From: Methanobacteriota archaeon
GTDB taxonomy: Archaea; Halobacteriota; Methanosarcinia; Methanosarcinales; Methanosarcinaceae
Assembly (NCBI GenBank): GCA_016841265.1
Contig: JAENZL010000010.1
Span: 1 to 56,637, forward strand
Length of the DNA: 56,637 nucleotides
Reading direction: 5' to 3'
Shown: positions 9,129-16,554 of the stretch, piece after piece
Layout of the letters: the number at the start of each line of letters is the position of its first letter
How positions within the stretch are numbered: the first letter of the stretch is position 1
The notes under the pieces: generated by a model
Told to the model about the DNA's origin: nothing
Database searches by the model: none
What the model saw: only the letters and a program-made list of their open reading frames with translations
Translations under genes and position numbers: made by a program

Positions 9129-9376
9129 TTGCTGCCCTCTCCTTTTGCCATATAGATTGCCCCTATCAGGGAGGCTAACAGGACGATTGACATGATCTCA
9201 AAGGGAATTACATACTGGGTGAAGATCAGCATCCCCAGGCCTTCAACGTTACTCGGGTCAGCCGGGTTTTCAGGCAGTTCGGACACGGTGTTCCAGGAAG
9301 TCCCGAAAGTCCCCAGGACCACAACGGCCAGGAAGAGCAGGACCACTAAAAAGGCTGCAGGCCGGTTAATCTGCAT
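9125..9376 (-). CDS. fpoJ2: F420H2 dehydrogenase subunit FpoJ, C-terminal half
   Basis: 83 aa from ATG at 9376, with two membrane helices (about 8-27 and 54-75). In bacterial complex I, NuoJ is one protein of about five helices; here the family is split into two genes, this one giving the last two helices. The start MQINRP has SD GGAGGT at ideal spacing; a longer frame from 9418 would run deeper into fpoJ1 without a comparable SD. It overlaps the end of fpoJ1 by 11 bases and the start of fpoK by four, so all three are probably translated together. Confidence 0.88.
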   Translation of the reverse strand: MQINRPAAFLVVLLFLAVVVLGTFGTSWNTVSELPENPADPSNVEGLGMLIFTQYVIPFEIMSIVLLASLIGAIYMAKGEGSK

Positions 9377-9656
9377 TGGAACTACCTCCGAGTTCACGCT
9401 TGGTAAGCATAACGGCAAAGAGGATCAGCACCCCGATAGCTCCGATATAGACCAGCACCTGGACAACTCCGAGGAACTGGGCGTTCAAGAGGAGATAGAG
9501 CGCTGCCACACCGAACATGCACATGATAAGGGCAAGCCCGGCTCTCACAACATCCTTTGCGATAACCACAAAGATTGCGAAGAAGACCGTGATTACGGAA
9601 AAAAGCCCGAAGGCGGCCATTTCAACAAAGGCTCCGATCGTTTCAAGTCCGATCAT
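9366..9656 (-). CDS. fpoJ1: F420H2 dehydrogenase subunit FpoJ, N-terminal half
   Basis: 96 aa with three membrane helices. It matches the first half of NuoJ, including the QVLVYIGAIGVLILFAVML segment, the conserved helix that carries a pi-bulge in complex I. The last half of NuoJ is encoded by the next gene. ATG at 9656 has SD GGTGAT and overlaps the fpoI stop by four bases. Role: part of the proton pathway near the methanophenazine cavity. Confidence 0.92.
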   Translation of the reverse strand: MIGLETIGAFVEMAAFGLFSVITVFFAIFVVIAKDVVRAGLALIMCMFGVAALYLLLNAQFLGVVQVLVYIGAIGVLILFAVMLTKRELGGSSNAD

Positions 9657-10063
9657 CTCTCATCACCTTCCGCAATATCGACTTCCCTGGCAAGTTTGTC
9701 AGGGGTCATGAGCATGTCTTTGTGAGTCCACTTGACAACGCCCTTGCAATATTCTTTCCCGCTGGAAAGTGCACCTTTCGGGCACTGATCAATGCAAAGC
9801 CCACAGAAGAGGCAGTGACCAATATCAATTTCCGGGAACCAGCGCTGTTTTCCACTGCCCGGCGCAATAGGAGCTTTTACGATCCTTATTGCGTTGTTCG
9901 GACAGGTGTTGGCACAGATCCCACAGCCAATGCATTTGCTTTTATCGAGAATCTGGAGCCCCCTGAACCTGTCGGAGAGCGGGCTTTCCACTTCGGGGCA
10001 CAGCCTGGTTACGCGTTTCTTAGGGATGTTTTTAAGCGCATATTTGATATTTTTAAGAACCAT
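9653..10063 (-). CDS. fpoI: F420H2 dehydrogenase iron-sulfur subunit FpoI (NuoI-like)
   Basis: 136 aa from ATG at 10063. Two 4Fe-4S motifs are complete: CIGCGICANTCP and CLFCGLCIDQCP. They form the wire that carries electrons from FpoF toward the FpoB cluster. The frame is open for 15 further codons upstream inside fpoH, but MVLKN at 10063 starts four bases after the fpoH stop with a GGGAG-type SD, so the shorter form is preferred. The C-terminal part after the clusters is about 35 residues, as in NuoI. Confidence 0.92.
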   Translation of the reverse strand: MVLKNIKYALKNIPKKRVTRLCPEVESPLSDRFRGLQILDKSKCIGCGICANTCPNNAIRIVKAPIAPGSGKQRWFPEIDIGHCLFCGLCIDQCPKGALSSGKEYCKGVVKWTHKDMLMTPDKLAREVDIAEGDER

Positions 10064-10067
10064 GCTT

Positions 10068-11105
10068 TCACACTCCCAGATAGAGCCCAAGGCCCACTGC
10101 CCAAACAAGGTTCAGAAGGGATAAGGGCAGCAGTCTTTTCCAGCTCAGGTCTACCACCTGGTCGATCCTGTATCTCGGGACGGCCCACCTCAGCATGACA
10201 ATAGTACAGAGGACAAGGACGGTTTTAAGAAGCAGGAAACCTGTGGGGGCTATCAAGCCCAGCACCGCGTTGTTTGCAACAAAAGTCGGCACGTTCCAGC
10301 CACCAAGGAAAAGAAGCGCCACAAGGAAAGAGCCCAGGATCATGTGGATGTACTCGGCAAAGAACCCGAGCCCGAAACGCATTCCGCTGTATTCGGTAAT
10401 CCATCCTGCGACCAGTTCTTCTTCAGACTCGTTCTGGTCGAAAGGAAGCCTTCCCATATCAGCCATAAGGGCAATAAAGAAAACAACAAATCCGATCGGC
10501 TGCAGGAAAATGTTCCAGACAAGCCCCTGGCCCTGAGCGATTTCCACGATGTTCAGAGACCCGGTCATAACAGCAACACTGATAACCGTAATTCCGAGGG
10601 GGACTTCATACCCGACCATCCGGGCAAAGTTCCTGAAAGCCCCGAGCAGGGAATATTTGTTGTTCGAACCGTAGGACATCATGAAGATCCCGAAGATCGA
10701 AATAGAGGACATTGCCTCGATGTAAAGGATACTGATGTCCATTTCGGTGACTGCCAGTGGGTATTCTACGCCGCCTATGAAGACCGCTCCCACGGGGATT
10801 GCAACAAGCATCAGGAAAACCGAGCTCATCAGGAAAATAGGGGCATTGTCGAAGAGAAGGCGGTCAGCGTTCTTTGGCCTCAGGTCTTCTTTAGTAAAGA
10901 GCTTGATTGCGTCAGCCACAAGCTGCAGAAGCCCGAACTTGCCTACTCTCATAGGGCCGTACCTGAACTGGATGTCGGCTGAGAGTTTACGCTCAATCCA
11001 GACCGCACCCATTGCGCCCAGGAAAATGACACCAACAAGAGCAAGGCCCACAACCCCGCGGATCCAGGGAATAAAAGGCACTATTAATTCAGGAATTTCG
11101 ATCAT
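10068..11105 (-). CDS. fpoH: F420H2 dehydrogenase membrane subunit FpoH (NuoH-like)
   Basis: 345 aa with about eight membrane helices. NuoH joins the soluble arm to the membrane arm and builds most of the quinone channel; here it would guide methanophenazine. Typical family segments are AVWIERKLSADIQFRYGP, the loop with KLFTKEDLRP, and the acidic LPFDQNESEEELVAG loop. The preferred start is ATG at 11105 with GGTGA six bases upstream; GTG at 11114 overlaps the fpoD stop and is less likely. Confidence 0.94.
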   Translation of the reverse strand: MIEIPELIVPFIPWIRGVVGLALVGVIFLGAMGAVWIERKLSADIQFRYGPMRVGKFGLLQLVADAIKLFTKEDLRPKNADRLLFDNAPIFLMSSVFLMLVAIPVGAVFIGGVEYPLAVTEMDISILYIEAMSSISIFGIFMMSYGSNNKYSLLGAFRNFARMVGYEVPLGITVISVAVMTGSLNIVEIAQGQGLVWNIFLQPIGFVVFFIALMADMGRLPFDQNESEEELVAGWITEYSGMRFGLGFFAEYIHMILGSFLVALLFLGGWNVPTFVANNAVLGLIAPTGFLLLKTVLVLCTIVMLRWAVPRYRIDQVVDLSWKRLLPLSLLNLVWAVGLGLYLGV

Positions 11106-11110
11106 TAGAA

Positions 11111-12235
11111 TCACCTGTCCGCTTCACTGGTACATCCGTCCATGCTGCCTGAAATCGCTGCCACATCCGCAACCGTAGTGCCTATGATAAGCGGAGGCAG
11201 GGCCTGCAGAGTTGGGAAATAAGGTCCTCTTACCTTTACCCTGTGCGGCTTGTCCGAGCCGTCAGAGATCATGTACATCCCCATTTCTCCCCTGGGGTCT
11301 TCCACTCTGTGGAACACTTCTCCGGGGTCCACTCTCATAACAGGAGTCCTCCTGCCGTAGGGAGAGTTTACGGGGAAAATCGGGCCGTCAGGGATCCGGT
11401 CAAGGCACTGTTCGAGGATGTAGATGCTTTCCCGCATCTCGTTAAGCCTGACCCGCACCCTTGCAGCGCAGTCCCCTGCAGTCTCGGTGCAGACCTTGAA
11501 GTCCAGGTCCTTATAGACAAGGTAGGGCTCGTTCTTCCGGATATCGAAAGGAACACCCGTTGCCCGGAGTGCAGGCCCGGAAACGCCCAGGTTCTTTGCA
11601 ACATCTGCGGTCAGGATGCCCACACCCTCGGCACGTTCCCTGTAAATAGAGTCCGTCGCAAACATTTCCTCGTAATCGTCAATGACCTTTTTGAGGTTGT
11701 TCAGGACAGGAAGGGCTGTTTCCTTGAAGCCTTCGGGCAGGTCGTCGCGCACTCCTCCGAACTTAAGGTAGGTGTGGGTGACCCGGGCTCCGGTGACCAT
11801 GTCGATAAGGGTCAGGATATCTTCCCTTTCCTTAATCGTGTACATGAACATGGAAACAAAGCCGATGAATTCCCCGTACTCGCCCATGCCAAGCAGGTGG
11901 CTCTGCAGCCTGGAAAGTTCCTCTATAATGACCCTGATATACTGGGCCCTTTCGGGAACCTCGATTCCTGCAAGTTTTTCCACACAGCCTACAAAACATT
12001 CCTCGTTGGTCAGGGCTACCAGGTAGCAGATCCTGTCCACGATCGGGATTCCCTGGAGGTAGGTCTTGTTTTCCAGGATTTTTTCAATACCTTTGTGAAT
12101 GTAACCCAGTTCCACATCAGCACCCACCACGGTTTCTCCTTTCAGCCTCAGGTTCAGTCTGAAAGGTCCGGGCTGCATAGGATGCTGGGGGCCCAGGTGT
12201 ACGATCATCTCATTAGGTCCAACTATTTCTTCCAT
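11111..12235 (-). CDS. fpoD: F420H2 dehydrogenase subunit FpoD (NuoD-like)
   Basis: 374 aa, the 49-kDa-type subunit, which shapes the acceptor site near the last iron-sulfur cluster. It has no NiFe cysteine pairs, so it is not a hydrogenase. In quinone-using enzymes the N-terminal loop reads QHPxxHG, and the second His contacts the quinone head; here it reads QHPMQPG, with Pro at position 22. The conserved Tyr of the site appears kept (DRICYL). This fits a different acceptor, methanophenazine. SD GGGGTGA precedes the ATG; it starts 10 bases after fpoC. Confidence 0.95.
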   Translation of the reverse strand: MEEIVGPNEMIVHLGPQHPMQPGPFRLNLRLKGETVVGADVELGYIHKGIEKILENKTYLQGIPIVDRICYLVALTNEECFVGCVEKLAGIEVPERAQYIRVIIEELSRLQSHLLGMGEYGEFIGFVSMFMYTIKEREDILTLIDMVTGARVTHTYLKFGGVRDDLPEGFKETALPVLNNLKKVIDDYEEMFATDSIYRERAEGVGILTADVAKNLGVSGPALRATGVPFDIRKNEPYLVYKDLDFKVCTETAGDCAARVRVRLNEMRESIYILEQCLDRIPDGPIFPVNSPYGRRTPVMRVDPGEVFHRVEDPRGEMGMYMISDGSDKPHRVKVRGPYFPTLQALPPLIIGTTVADVAAISGSMDGCTSEADR

Positions 12236-12245
12236 TTTTCACCCC

Positions 12246-12722
12246 TCACACAAGGTTTCTGGCTGTCTTGTTCGGGAAACCCTCGTAGTCTTTCCTGAGA
12301 GGCCACTCGCCCAGCATCTCTTCAGGAAGCACCAGGGGCCTTAAGTCAGGGTGGTTTTTGAACATGAGCCCGTAGAGTTCGTAGGTTTCTCGCTCGTACC
12401 AGTTTGCGTTCCAGTAAACTGGTACGACTGACTCAATTTCCGGGGAATCCCGGGGAAGTTTTGCCTTCAGCATAAGGACAACGGGGTGCTCATATGAAGC
12501 AATGTGGTAGACAACTTCGATTTCCCCACGCTTCGGATAGTCAACTCCGCAGACACTGCAGAGGTGGTCAAACTGAAGGGAATCCTTAAGGTACTGGCAG
12601 GTTTCCTTTGCCTTTTCCGCAGCCACGTATGCCCTTACGCGAATTTCGGATTCGACCTCGGATTCGGAAATTGCCTCCGGAAATTCACTGGACAGTGATT
12701 CGATAATTGTTCTGGCATCCAT
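12246..12722 (-). CDS. fpoC: F420H2 dehydrogenase subunit FpoC (NuoC-like)
   Basis: 158 aa, 30-kDa-type subunit of the connecting module. It holds no cofactor but packs against FpoD and FpoB. The family signature WYERETYELYGLMF is followed by a PLVLPEEMLGEWPLRKDY segment, as in NuoC. It is separate from FpoD, whereas some bacteria fuse the two. SD GAGGG lies just ahead of the ATG. Spacing is 38 bases after fpoB. Confidence 0.94.
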   Translation of the reverse strand: MDARTIIESLSSEFPEAISESEVESEIRVRAYVAAEKAKETCQYLKDSLQFDHLCSVCGVDYPKRGEIEVVYHIASYEHPVVLMLKAKLPRDSPEIESVVPVYWNANWYERETYELYGLMFKNHPDLRPLVLPEEMLGEWPLRKDYEGFPNKTARNLV

Positions 12723-12760
12723 TATTTTCCCTCGAATAATTCAAAACCTTTAGAAAAACC

Positions 12761-13315
12761 TTAATATTCCGTTCCCAGGTCTTTCTTGGCTTTGATTTTT
12801 TCCTGGAGCTCCACGAATCCCTGGATCAGGGCTTCAGGCCGCGGAGGGCAGCCGGGAATAAACACATCAATGGGAAACATCTCATCGATGTTCTGTACCG
12901 TGCTGTAGGATTCGTAGAACGGGCCGCCGCTGATAGAGCAGTCCCCCATGCAGAGAACCCACTTTGGAGCCGGCATCTGTTCCCAGAGCCTCTTCAAAGC
13001 CGGCAGGTATTTCTTTGTCACGTAACCACTGATGATCATGACATCCGCATGCCTTGGAGAGTTCCTCGGAATGATCCCGAAGCGGTCCGTATCATAGTGG
13101 GCACAACCCGTAGCAATCATCTCCACCCCGCAACAGCCCATGGGCTGGGTCATGAACCAGAGCGAGTTTTTCCTTCCCCAGTTTATAACGTCCTGAGCTT
13201 TGGACTTCTTGAGGAAGTTGTGGATCGCACTGGTGGTGGTGGTGATCACCCCCGGGATTTCGTCATCCGGAGTGTTTTTTATATCACTCGTTTTTTTCGC
13301 CTTCACTTCACCCAT
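12761..13315 (-). CDS. fpoB: F420H2 dehydrogenase subunit FpoB (NuoB-like, N2-type cluster)
   Basis: 184 aa. It carries the last 4Fe-4S cluster before the acceptor. The four ligands of this unusual site are seen: adjacent cysteines C61 and C62 (GCCG), C126 (in CMGDC) and C156 (PGCPPRPE). The cluster passes electrons to methanophenazine at the FpoB/FpoD interface. The first ~25 residues are a Lys- and Thr-rich extension. The ATG has SD GGAGG eight bases upstream and overlaps the end of fpoA by 13 bases. Confidence 0.95.
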   Translation of the reverse strand: MGEVKAKKTSDIKNTPDDEIPGVITTTTSAIHNFLKKSKAQDVINWGRKNSLWFMTQPMGCCGVEMIATGCAHYDTDRFGIIPRNSPRHADVMIISGYVTKKYLPALKRLWEQMPAPKWVLCMGDCSISGGPFYESYSTVQNIDEMFPIDVFIPGCPPRPEALIQGFVELQEKIKAKKDLGTEY

Positions 13316-13677
13316 GTAAGGGCCTCCTTCTTCCAGAGATAGAGGTATCCGAAGAGCAGCACGAAGATAAAGACAAACATCTCGATTACTGCGACTGAAG
13401 TGATCCCGTGCCCTTTGTAGACCGTGGCCCAGGGATAGAGGAAAAGCACCTCAATATCAAAGAGAACAAAAGCAATCGCATAGAGGTAATACTCAACATT
13501 GAACTGGATCCTGGCAGTCCCTGTAGGGATGGAACCCGATTCGTATGTTGTGTATTTGTTTGCTGCCTTGCTCCTCGGACTCAGTTGCTTTACGATAAAC
13601 ATTGTCATGGGCGGCATAATCAGCCCCACGGCAAGGAATATTGCAACCGGTATGTAGCTATCGATTATTCCAGACAT
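13303..13677 (-). CDS. fpoA: F420H2 dehydrogenase membrane subunit FpoA (NuoA-like)
   Basis: 124 aa with three membrane helices; first gene of the operon. Typical NuoA features are YESG at 44-47 before the second helix and the FDIEVLFLYPWA stretch with membrane acidic residues, thought to take part in coupling at the acceptor cavity. The ATG has SD GGTGAT three bases upstream. Upstream lies about 1.27 kb without genes, so the operon promoter should be there. Confidence 0.95.
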   Translation of the reverse strand: MSGIIDSYIPVAIFLAVGLIMPPMTMFIVKQLSPRSKAANKYTTYESGSIPTGTARIQFNVEYYLYAIAFVLFDIEVLFLYPWATVYKGHGITSVAVIEMFVFIFVLLFGYLYLWKKEALTWVK

Positions 13678-14766
13678 TGTATCACCATTTTAAGTGCGGC
13701 AATCTGAAACTGCAGCATTTTATGACCTGGATTCTATAGGGTTTTCGACATCCCTGAGAAAAATCTGCATCTTCAGAAGAGGGGGTTTCCAGAACCCGAA
13801 TTCAACCAAATGCAGATCTCGTCACAGGGCCTATCATAATATACCTGTACTTCGGACCGGGGTTTTTGAAAAAACCTGACTCGGTACGAAACAGGCATCT
13901 GATTTTTGGGCTGTGAAAAGATATTTTTCAAAGCCCGACCATTTGAAATAAATTACCGAAAGTTAAGGAGAATACCTCATCCGGCAAAGTGGTCAAATTG
14001 TCATGAGATTATTATTATTAATAATTAAGATTCCAAATAACCACTATTTATTTCTGCAATGAATCAGGGGATATTTATAGGTATGTGCTAGATAATTAAT
14101 ATTATATAAATATTAAGTTTAATTATTTAAGAGACTGTCTGAAAAAATAATTTTTGCGGAAAATTGACATCGGTAAAGCAAGATCTTGCCCCCTAAATTA
14201 TATATACAGCATAAATATGATATTTACAAACAGATTTCACCCCACATTATCCAAATAAATTAGCCATTCAAACAAGATTTTTTAAAGAGACGATCGAGAA
14301 ATATATATAGTTAATAATTATTTTAGTGGGCATAAAACCCCCCAGATACCTTACAAATAATAATGACAAATCCAGACCCTGAAACATCCCGGAACCGAAA
14401 ATAATAAAGGATCTTCCATTTGTCATACTACCCCGCCACCCCTTGCAGGAAGGAAGAAGGATTTCACCAGCACTTCAACAAAGGGCTCAGCCCTGAGCCG
14501 CCTAAAGGCACAGCAGATATAATATAGGCAGCAAATCATAAGGCTTCAAACGAAACTCCTGCAAGAACCAAACAGGAGTACCTATAGTATATTATAAACA
14601 AATTGATATAAATAAATGATATATCATTAAGCGCATGAATATAGCAGATGGCAAGTTTTTCAAAGAACAGGTCAGCTTAACTATCCCCGGGCAATCCGGA
14701 CAAACGGACATTTAAAACGTGGTCAGAAACTTAAAATATGCCCCGCCCTTTAAGCCTCCTTCCGAG

Positions 14767-14876
14767 ATTCAAGCTTAATCCGGGTATTCAAACTTTTCCG
14801 GGATTCAAAACCTTCCCCGAAATTCAAGCTTAATCCGGGTATTCAAACATCTCCGGAATTCAAGTTTTATCCGAAC
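14767..14876. repeat. 55-bp direct tandem repeat, two copies
   Basis: Two imperfect copies of a 55-base unit, each starting ATTCAAGCTTAATCCGGG; their first 27 bases are identical. Each copy itself contains three ATTCAA steps. It lies upstream of the ferredoxin promoter. Confidence 0.8.
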
Positions 14877-14902
14877 GAAAAAGAGACCAAACGTCATACC
14901 AA

Positions 14903-14915
14903 TACTTTATAATAA
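14903..14915 (+). promoter_or_regulatory. TATA-like box for the ferredoxin/oxidoreductase pair
   Basis: ACTTTATAATAAC lies about 35-45 bases before the ferredoxin ATG. An SD (GGTGG, 14938-14942) seven bases before the ATG suggests a short leader of roughly 15-20 bases. Confidence 0.45.
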
Positions 14916-14949
14916 CTCCTTTCATGATAGGAAAGCTGGTGGAAATCGT

Positions 14950-15111
14950 ATGAAAATTAACGATAACTGTGTAGGGTGCGGACAATGCACATCCTTTTGC
15001 AGGCAGGGCGCAATAGTGGTCATGGGAAAAGCCCGGATCACCGACGCCTGTGTGGAATGCGAGATATGTGCCCCCTACTGCCCCGTAAAAGCCATAGAGG
15101 TGCCGATATGA
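14950..15111 (+). CDS. Small 2[4Fe-4S] ferredoxin
   Basis: 53 aa. Two cysteine sets (C7, C10, C13, C17 and C34, C37, C40, C44) give a bacterial-type dicluster ferredoxin with almost nothing else. The first set ends in CR rather than the usual CP, which may change its potential. The ATG has SD GGTGG at seven bases. The stop overlaps the start of the next gene (ATGA), so the flavoprotein downstream is translated together with it and is probably its electron partner. A second ferredoxin/flavoprotein pair with the same layout lies at 21323-22719. Confidence 0.88.
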   Translation: MKINDNCVGCGQCTSFCRQGAIVVMGKARITDACVECEICAPYCPVKAIEVPI

Positions 15112-16385
15112 GAGTAGTAGTCATCGGTGCCGGGCTGGGTGGGCTCCTGAGTGCCGCCAGGCTTTCAAAGGCAGGAAATTCCATTGAAGTCTTCGAACGC
15201 CTCCCGATTACAGGAGGCAGGTTCACTAATCTTGAGTACAGAGGCTTCCAGCTTTCCAGCGGAGCTTTCCACATGCTCCCCCACGGCCCGGGTGGCCCCC
15301 TTGCCAAACTTCTCAAAGAGATAGGAGCTGACGTCCGGATCGTGCGTTCCGAAAAGACTACGATCCGCATGCCTCTGGAGAAAGGGGATGCTGACTACAG
15401 GCAGGGGTTCAGGGATATTCCTTTCAACGAGTTCCAGAAACCGCTCTCCAACAGAGACCGCCTGAAAAGCGCTTATTTGATCGTCAGCACAAGAAAGTAC
15501 CCTCCCGAAGGGAGCACTCTTAAAGAATGGATAAGCTCCCAGGTCAAAGATGAATGGCTGGTGAAGCTTGCGGATTCCTTCTGCGGCTGGTCTCTGAGTA
15601 TGAGAAGCGATGAGGTTTCCGTGGAAGAAGTCTTCGAGATAATTGAAAACCTGTACCGCTTCGGGGGACCGGGCGTGCCCATGGGCGGCTGCAAAGGTAT
15701 AACCGGCGCTCTTGAAAAGGTGATCACGGCAAATGGCGGGACAATCCGCACGAAAACCGAAGTCTCGAAAATCCTGGTGGAAAACGGAAAAGCGGCAGGA
15801 GTTGTGGTGGACGGCACGGAACATAAAGCCGACCTTGTAATAAGCAACATCGGCCATGCCGCAACGGCCGGGCTCTGCAGTGAAATCCTCTCCAAAGAAA
15901 AACATGCAGAATATTTCAGGGCCCTTGAAGCCCTGCAGCCCTCAGCCGGCATAAAAATCTGCCTTTCCGCAGAAGAACCCCTGATAGGGCATTCCGGAGT
16001 GCTGCTGACCCCTTATGCAAGGCGCATAAACGGGATCAATGAGGTCACCCAGGTGGACCCGTCCCTGGCACCTCCCGGGAAACACCTGACCATGTCCCAC
16101 CAGCATGTAGCTCCGGAAAATATAGGGAAACTGGAGGAAGAAATCGAAATGGGCCTCCAGGACTTAAAAGAGATCTTTCCGGGCAAAAAATACGAAGTCC
16201 TGCTCATCCAGTCCTATCATGATTCCTGGCCCGTAAACAGGGCGTCCTCGGGAACTGATCCCGGCAACAATACCCCAATCCCGGACCTCTACGTCGTAGG
16301 AGACGGAGCAAAAGGAGAAGGAGGAATCGAAGTAGAGGGAATAGCCCTCGGAGTTGCCAGGACCATGGAGAAAATTCTTGGTTGA
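15108..16385 (+). CDS. FAD-dependent oxidoreductase, CrtI/phytoene desaturase-like
   Basis: 425 aa. The N-terminus begins with a dinucleotide fold, GAGLGGLLSAARLSKAG, followed by FERLPITGGRF as in CrtI and related isoprenoid oxidoreductases. The C-terminal FAD segment YVVGDGAKGEGGIEVEGIA is also typical. Members desaturate, saturate or isomerise isoprenoid chains; the substrate here is unknown. Start ATG at 15108 overlaps the ferredoxin stop. A frame extending upstream to 14976 is out of frame with the ferredoxin and has no SD. The coupled ferredoxin suggests it works as a reductase. A link to methanophenazine or lipid side chains is inference. Confidence 0.8.
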   Translation: MRVVVIGAGLGGLLSAARLSKAGNSIEVFERLPITGGRFTNLEYRGFQLSSGAFHMLPHGPGGPLAKLLKEIGADVRIVRSEKTTIRMPLEKGDADYRQGFRDIPFNEFQKPLSNRDRLKSAYLIVSTRKYPPEGSTLKEWISSQVKDEWLVKLADSFCGWSLSMRSDEVSVEEVFEIIENLYRFGGPGVPMGGCKGITGALEKVITANGGTIRTKTEVSKILVENGKAAGVVVDGTEHKADLVISNIGHAATAGLCSEILSKEKHAEYFRALEALQPSAGIKICLSAEEPLIGHSGVLLTPYARRINGINEVTQVDPSLAPPGKHLTMSHQHVAPENIGKLEEEIEMGLQDLKEIFPGKKYEVLLIQSYHDSWPVNRASSGTDPGNNTPIPDLYVVGDGAKGEGGIEVEGIALGVARTMEKILG

Positions 16386-16462
16386 GTCCCATCCTTAAAA
16401 ATTCCACATTTAATAATCAACATAAGAAAACCTCGGACCCGAAAATCCCGGGGTATAATGGT

Positions 16463-16528
16463 AAATCAAGAATAAATCAAGAATAAATCAAGAATAAATC
16501 AAGAATAAATCAAGAATAAATCAAGAAT
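16463..16528. repeat. 11-bp tandem repeat, six copies, in the cofG leader
   Basis: Six perfect copies of AAATCAAGAAT end 26 bases before the proposed ATT start of cofG. The unit has no strong self-pairing. The last copy runs into an in-frame TAG that limits cofG extension upstream. Confidence 0.9.
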
Positions 16529-16554
16529 AGACCCTAGCTGGCAGGTGTTTTACC

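Larger units (their letters stand above)
13678..14949. other. Long intergenic region between fpoA and the ferredoxin gene
   Basis: 1272 bases between divergent genes, with no convincing ORF. On the minus strand, TATA-like stretches sit near 14105-14125 and 14195-14210; either would give the fpo operon a 5' leader of more than 400 bases. A 7-bp inverted repeat (ACTCCTG 14555-14561, CAGGAGT 14573-14579) and a 55-bp tandem duplication (14767-14876) lie nearer the ferredoxin side. On the plus strand a TATA-like ACTTTATAATAAC lies at about 14903-14915. I see no tRNA or other known RNA. Confidence 0.55.

Noticed and set aside
3784-12298. Long plus-strand frames opposite fpo genes
   Set aside because: They are antisense shadows produced by the high GC and codon bias of the fpo genes; their translations have no domain pattern.
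14976-15107. N-terminal extension of the CrtI-like oxidoreductase
   Set aside because: It reads the ferredoxin gene in the wrong frame and has no SD; the real start overlaps the ferredoxin stop.
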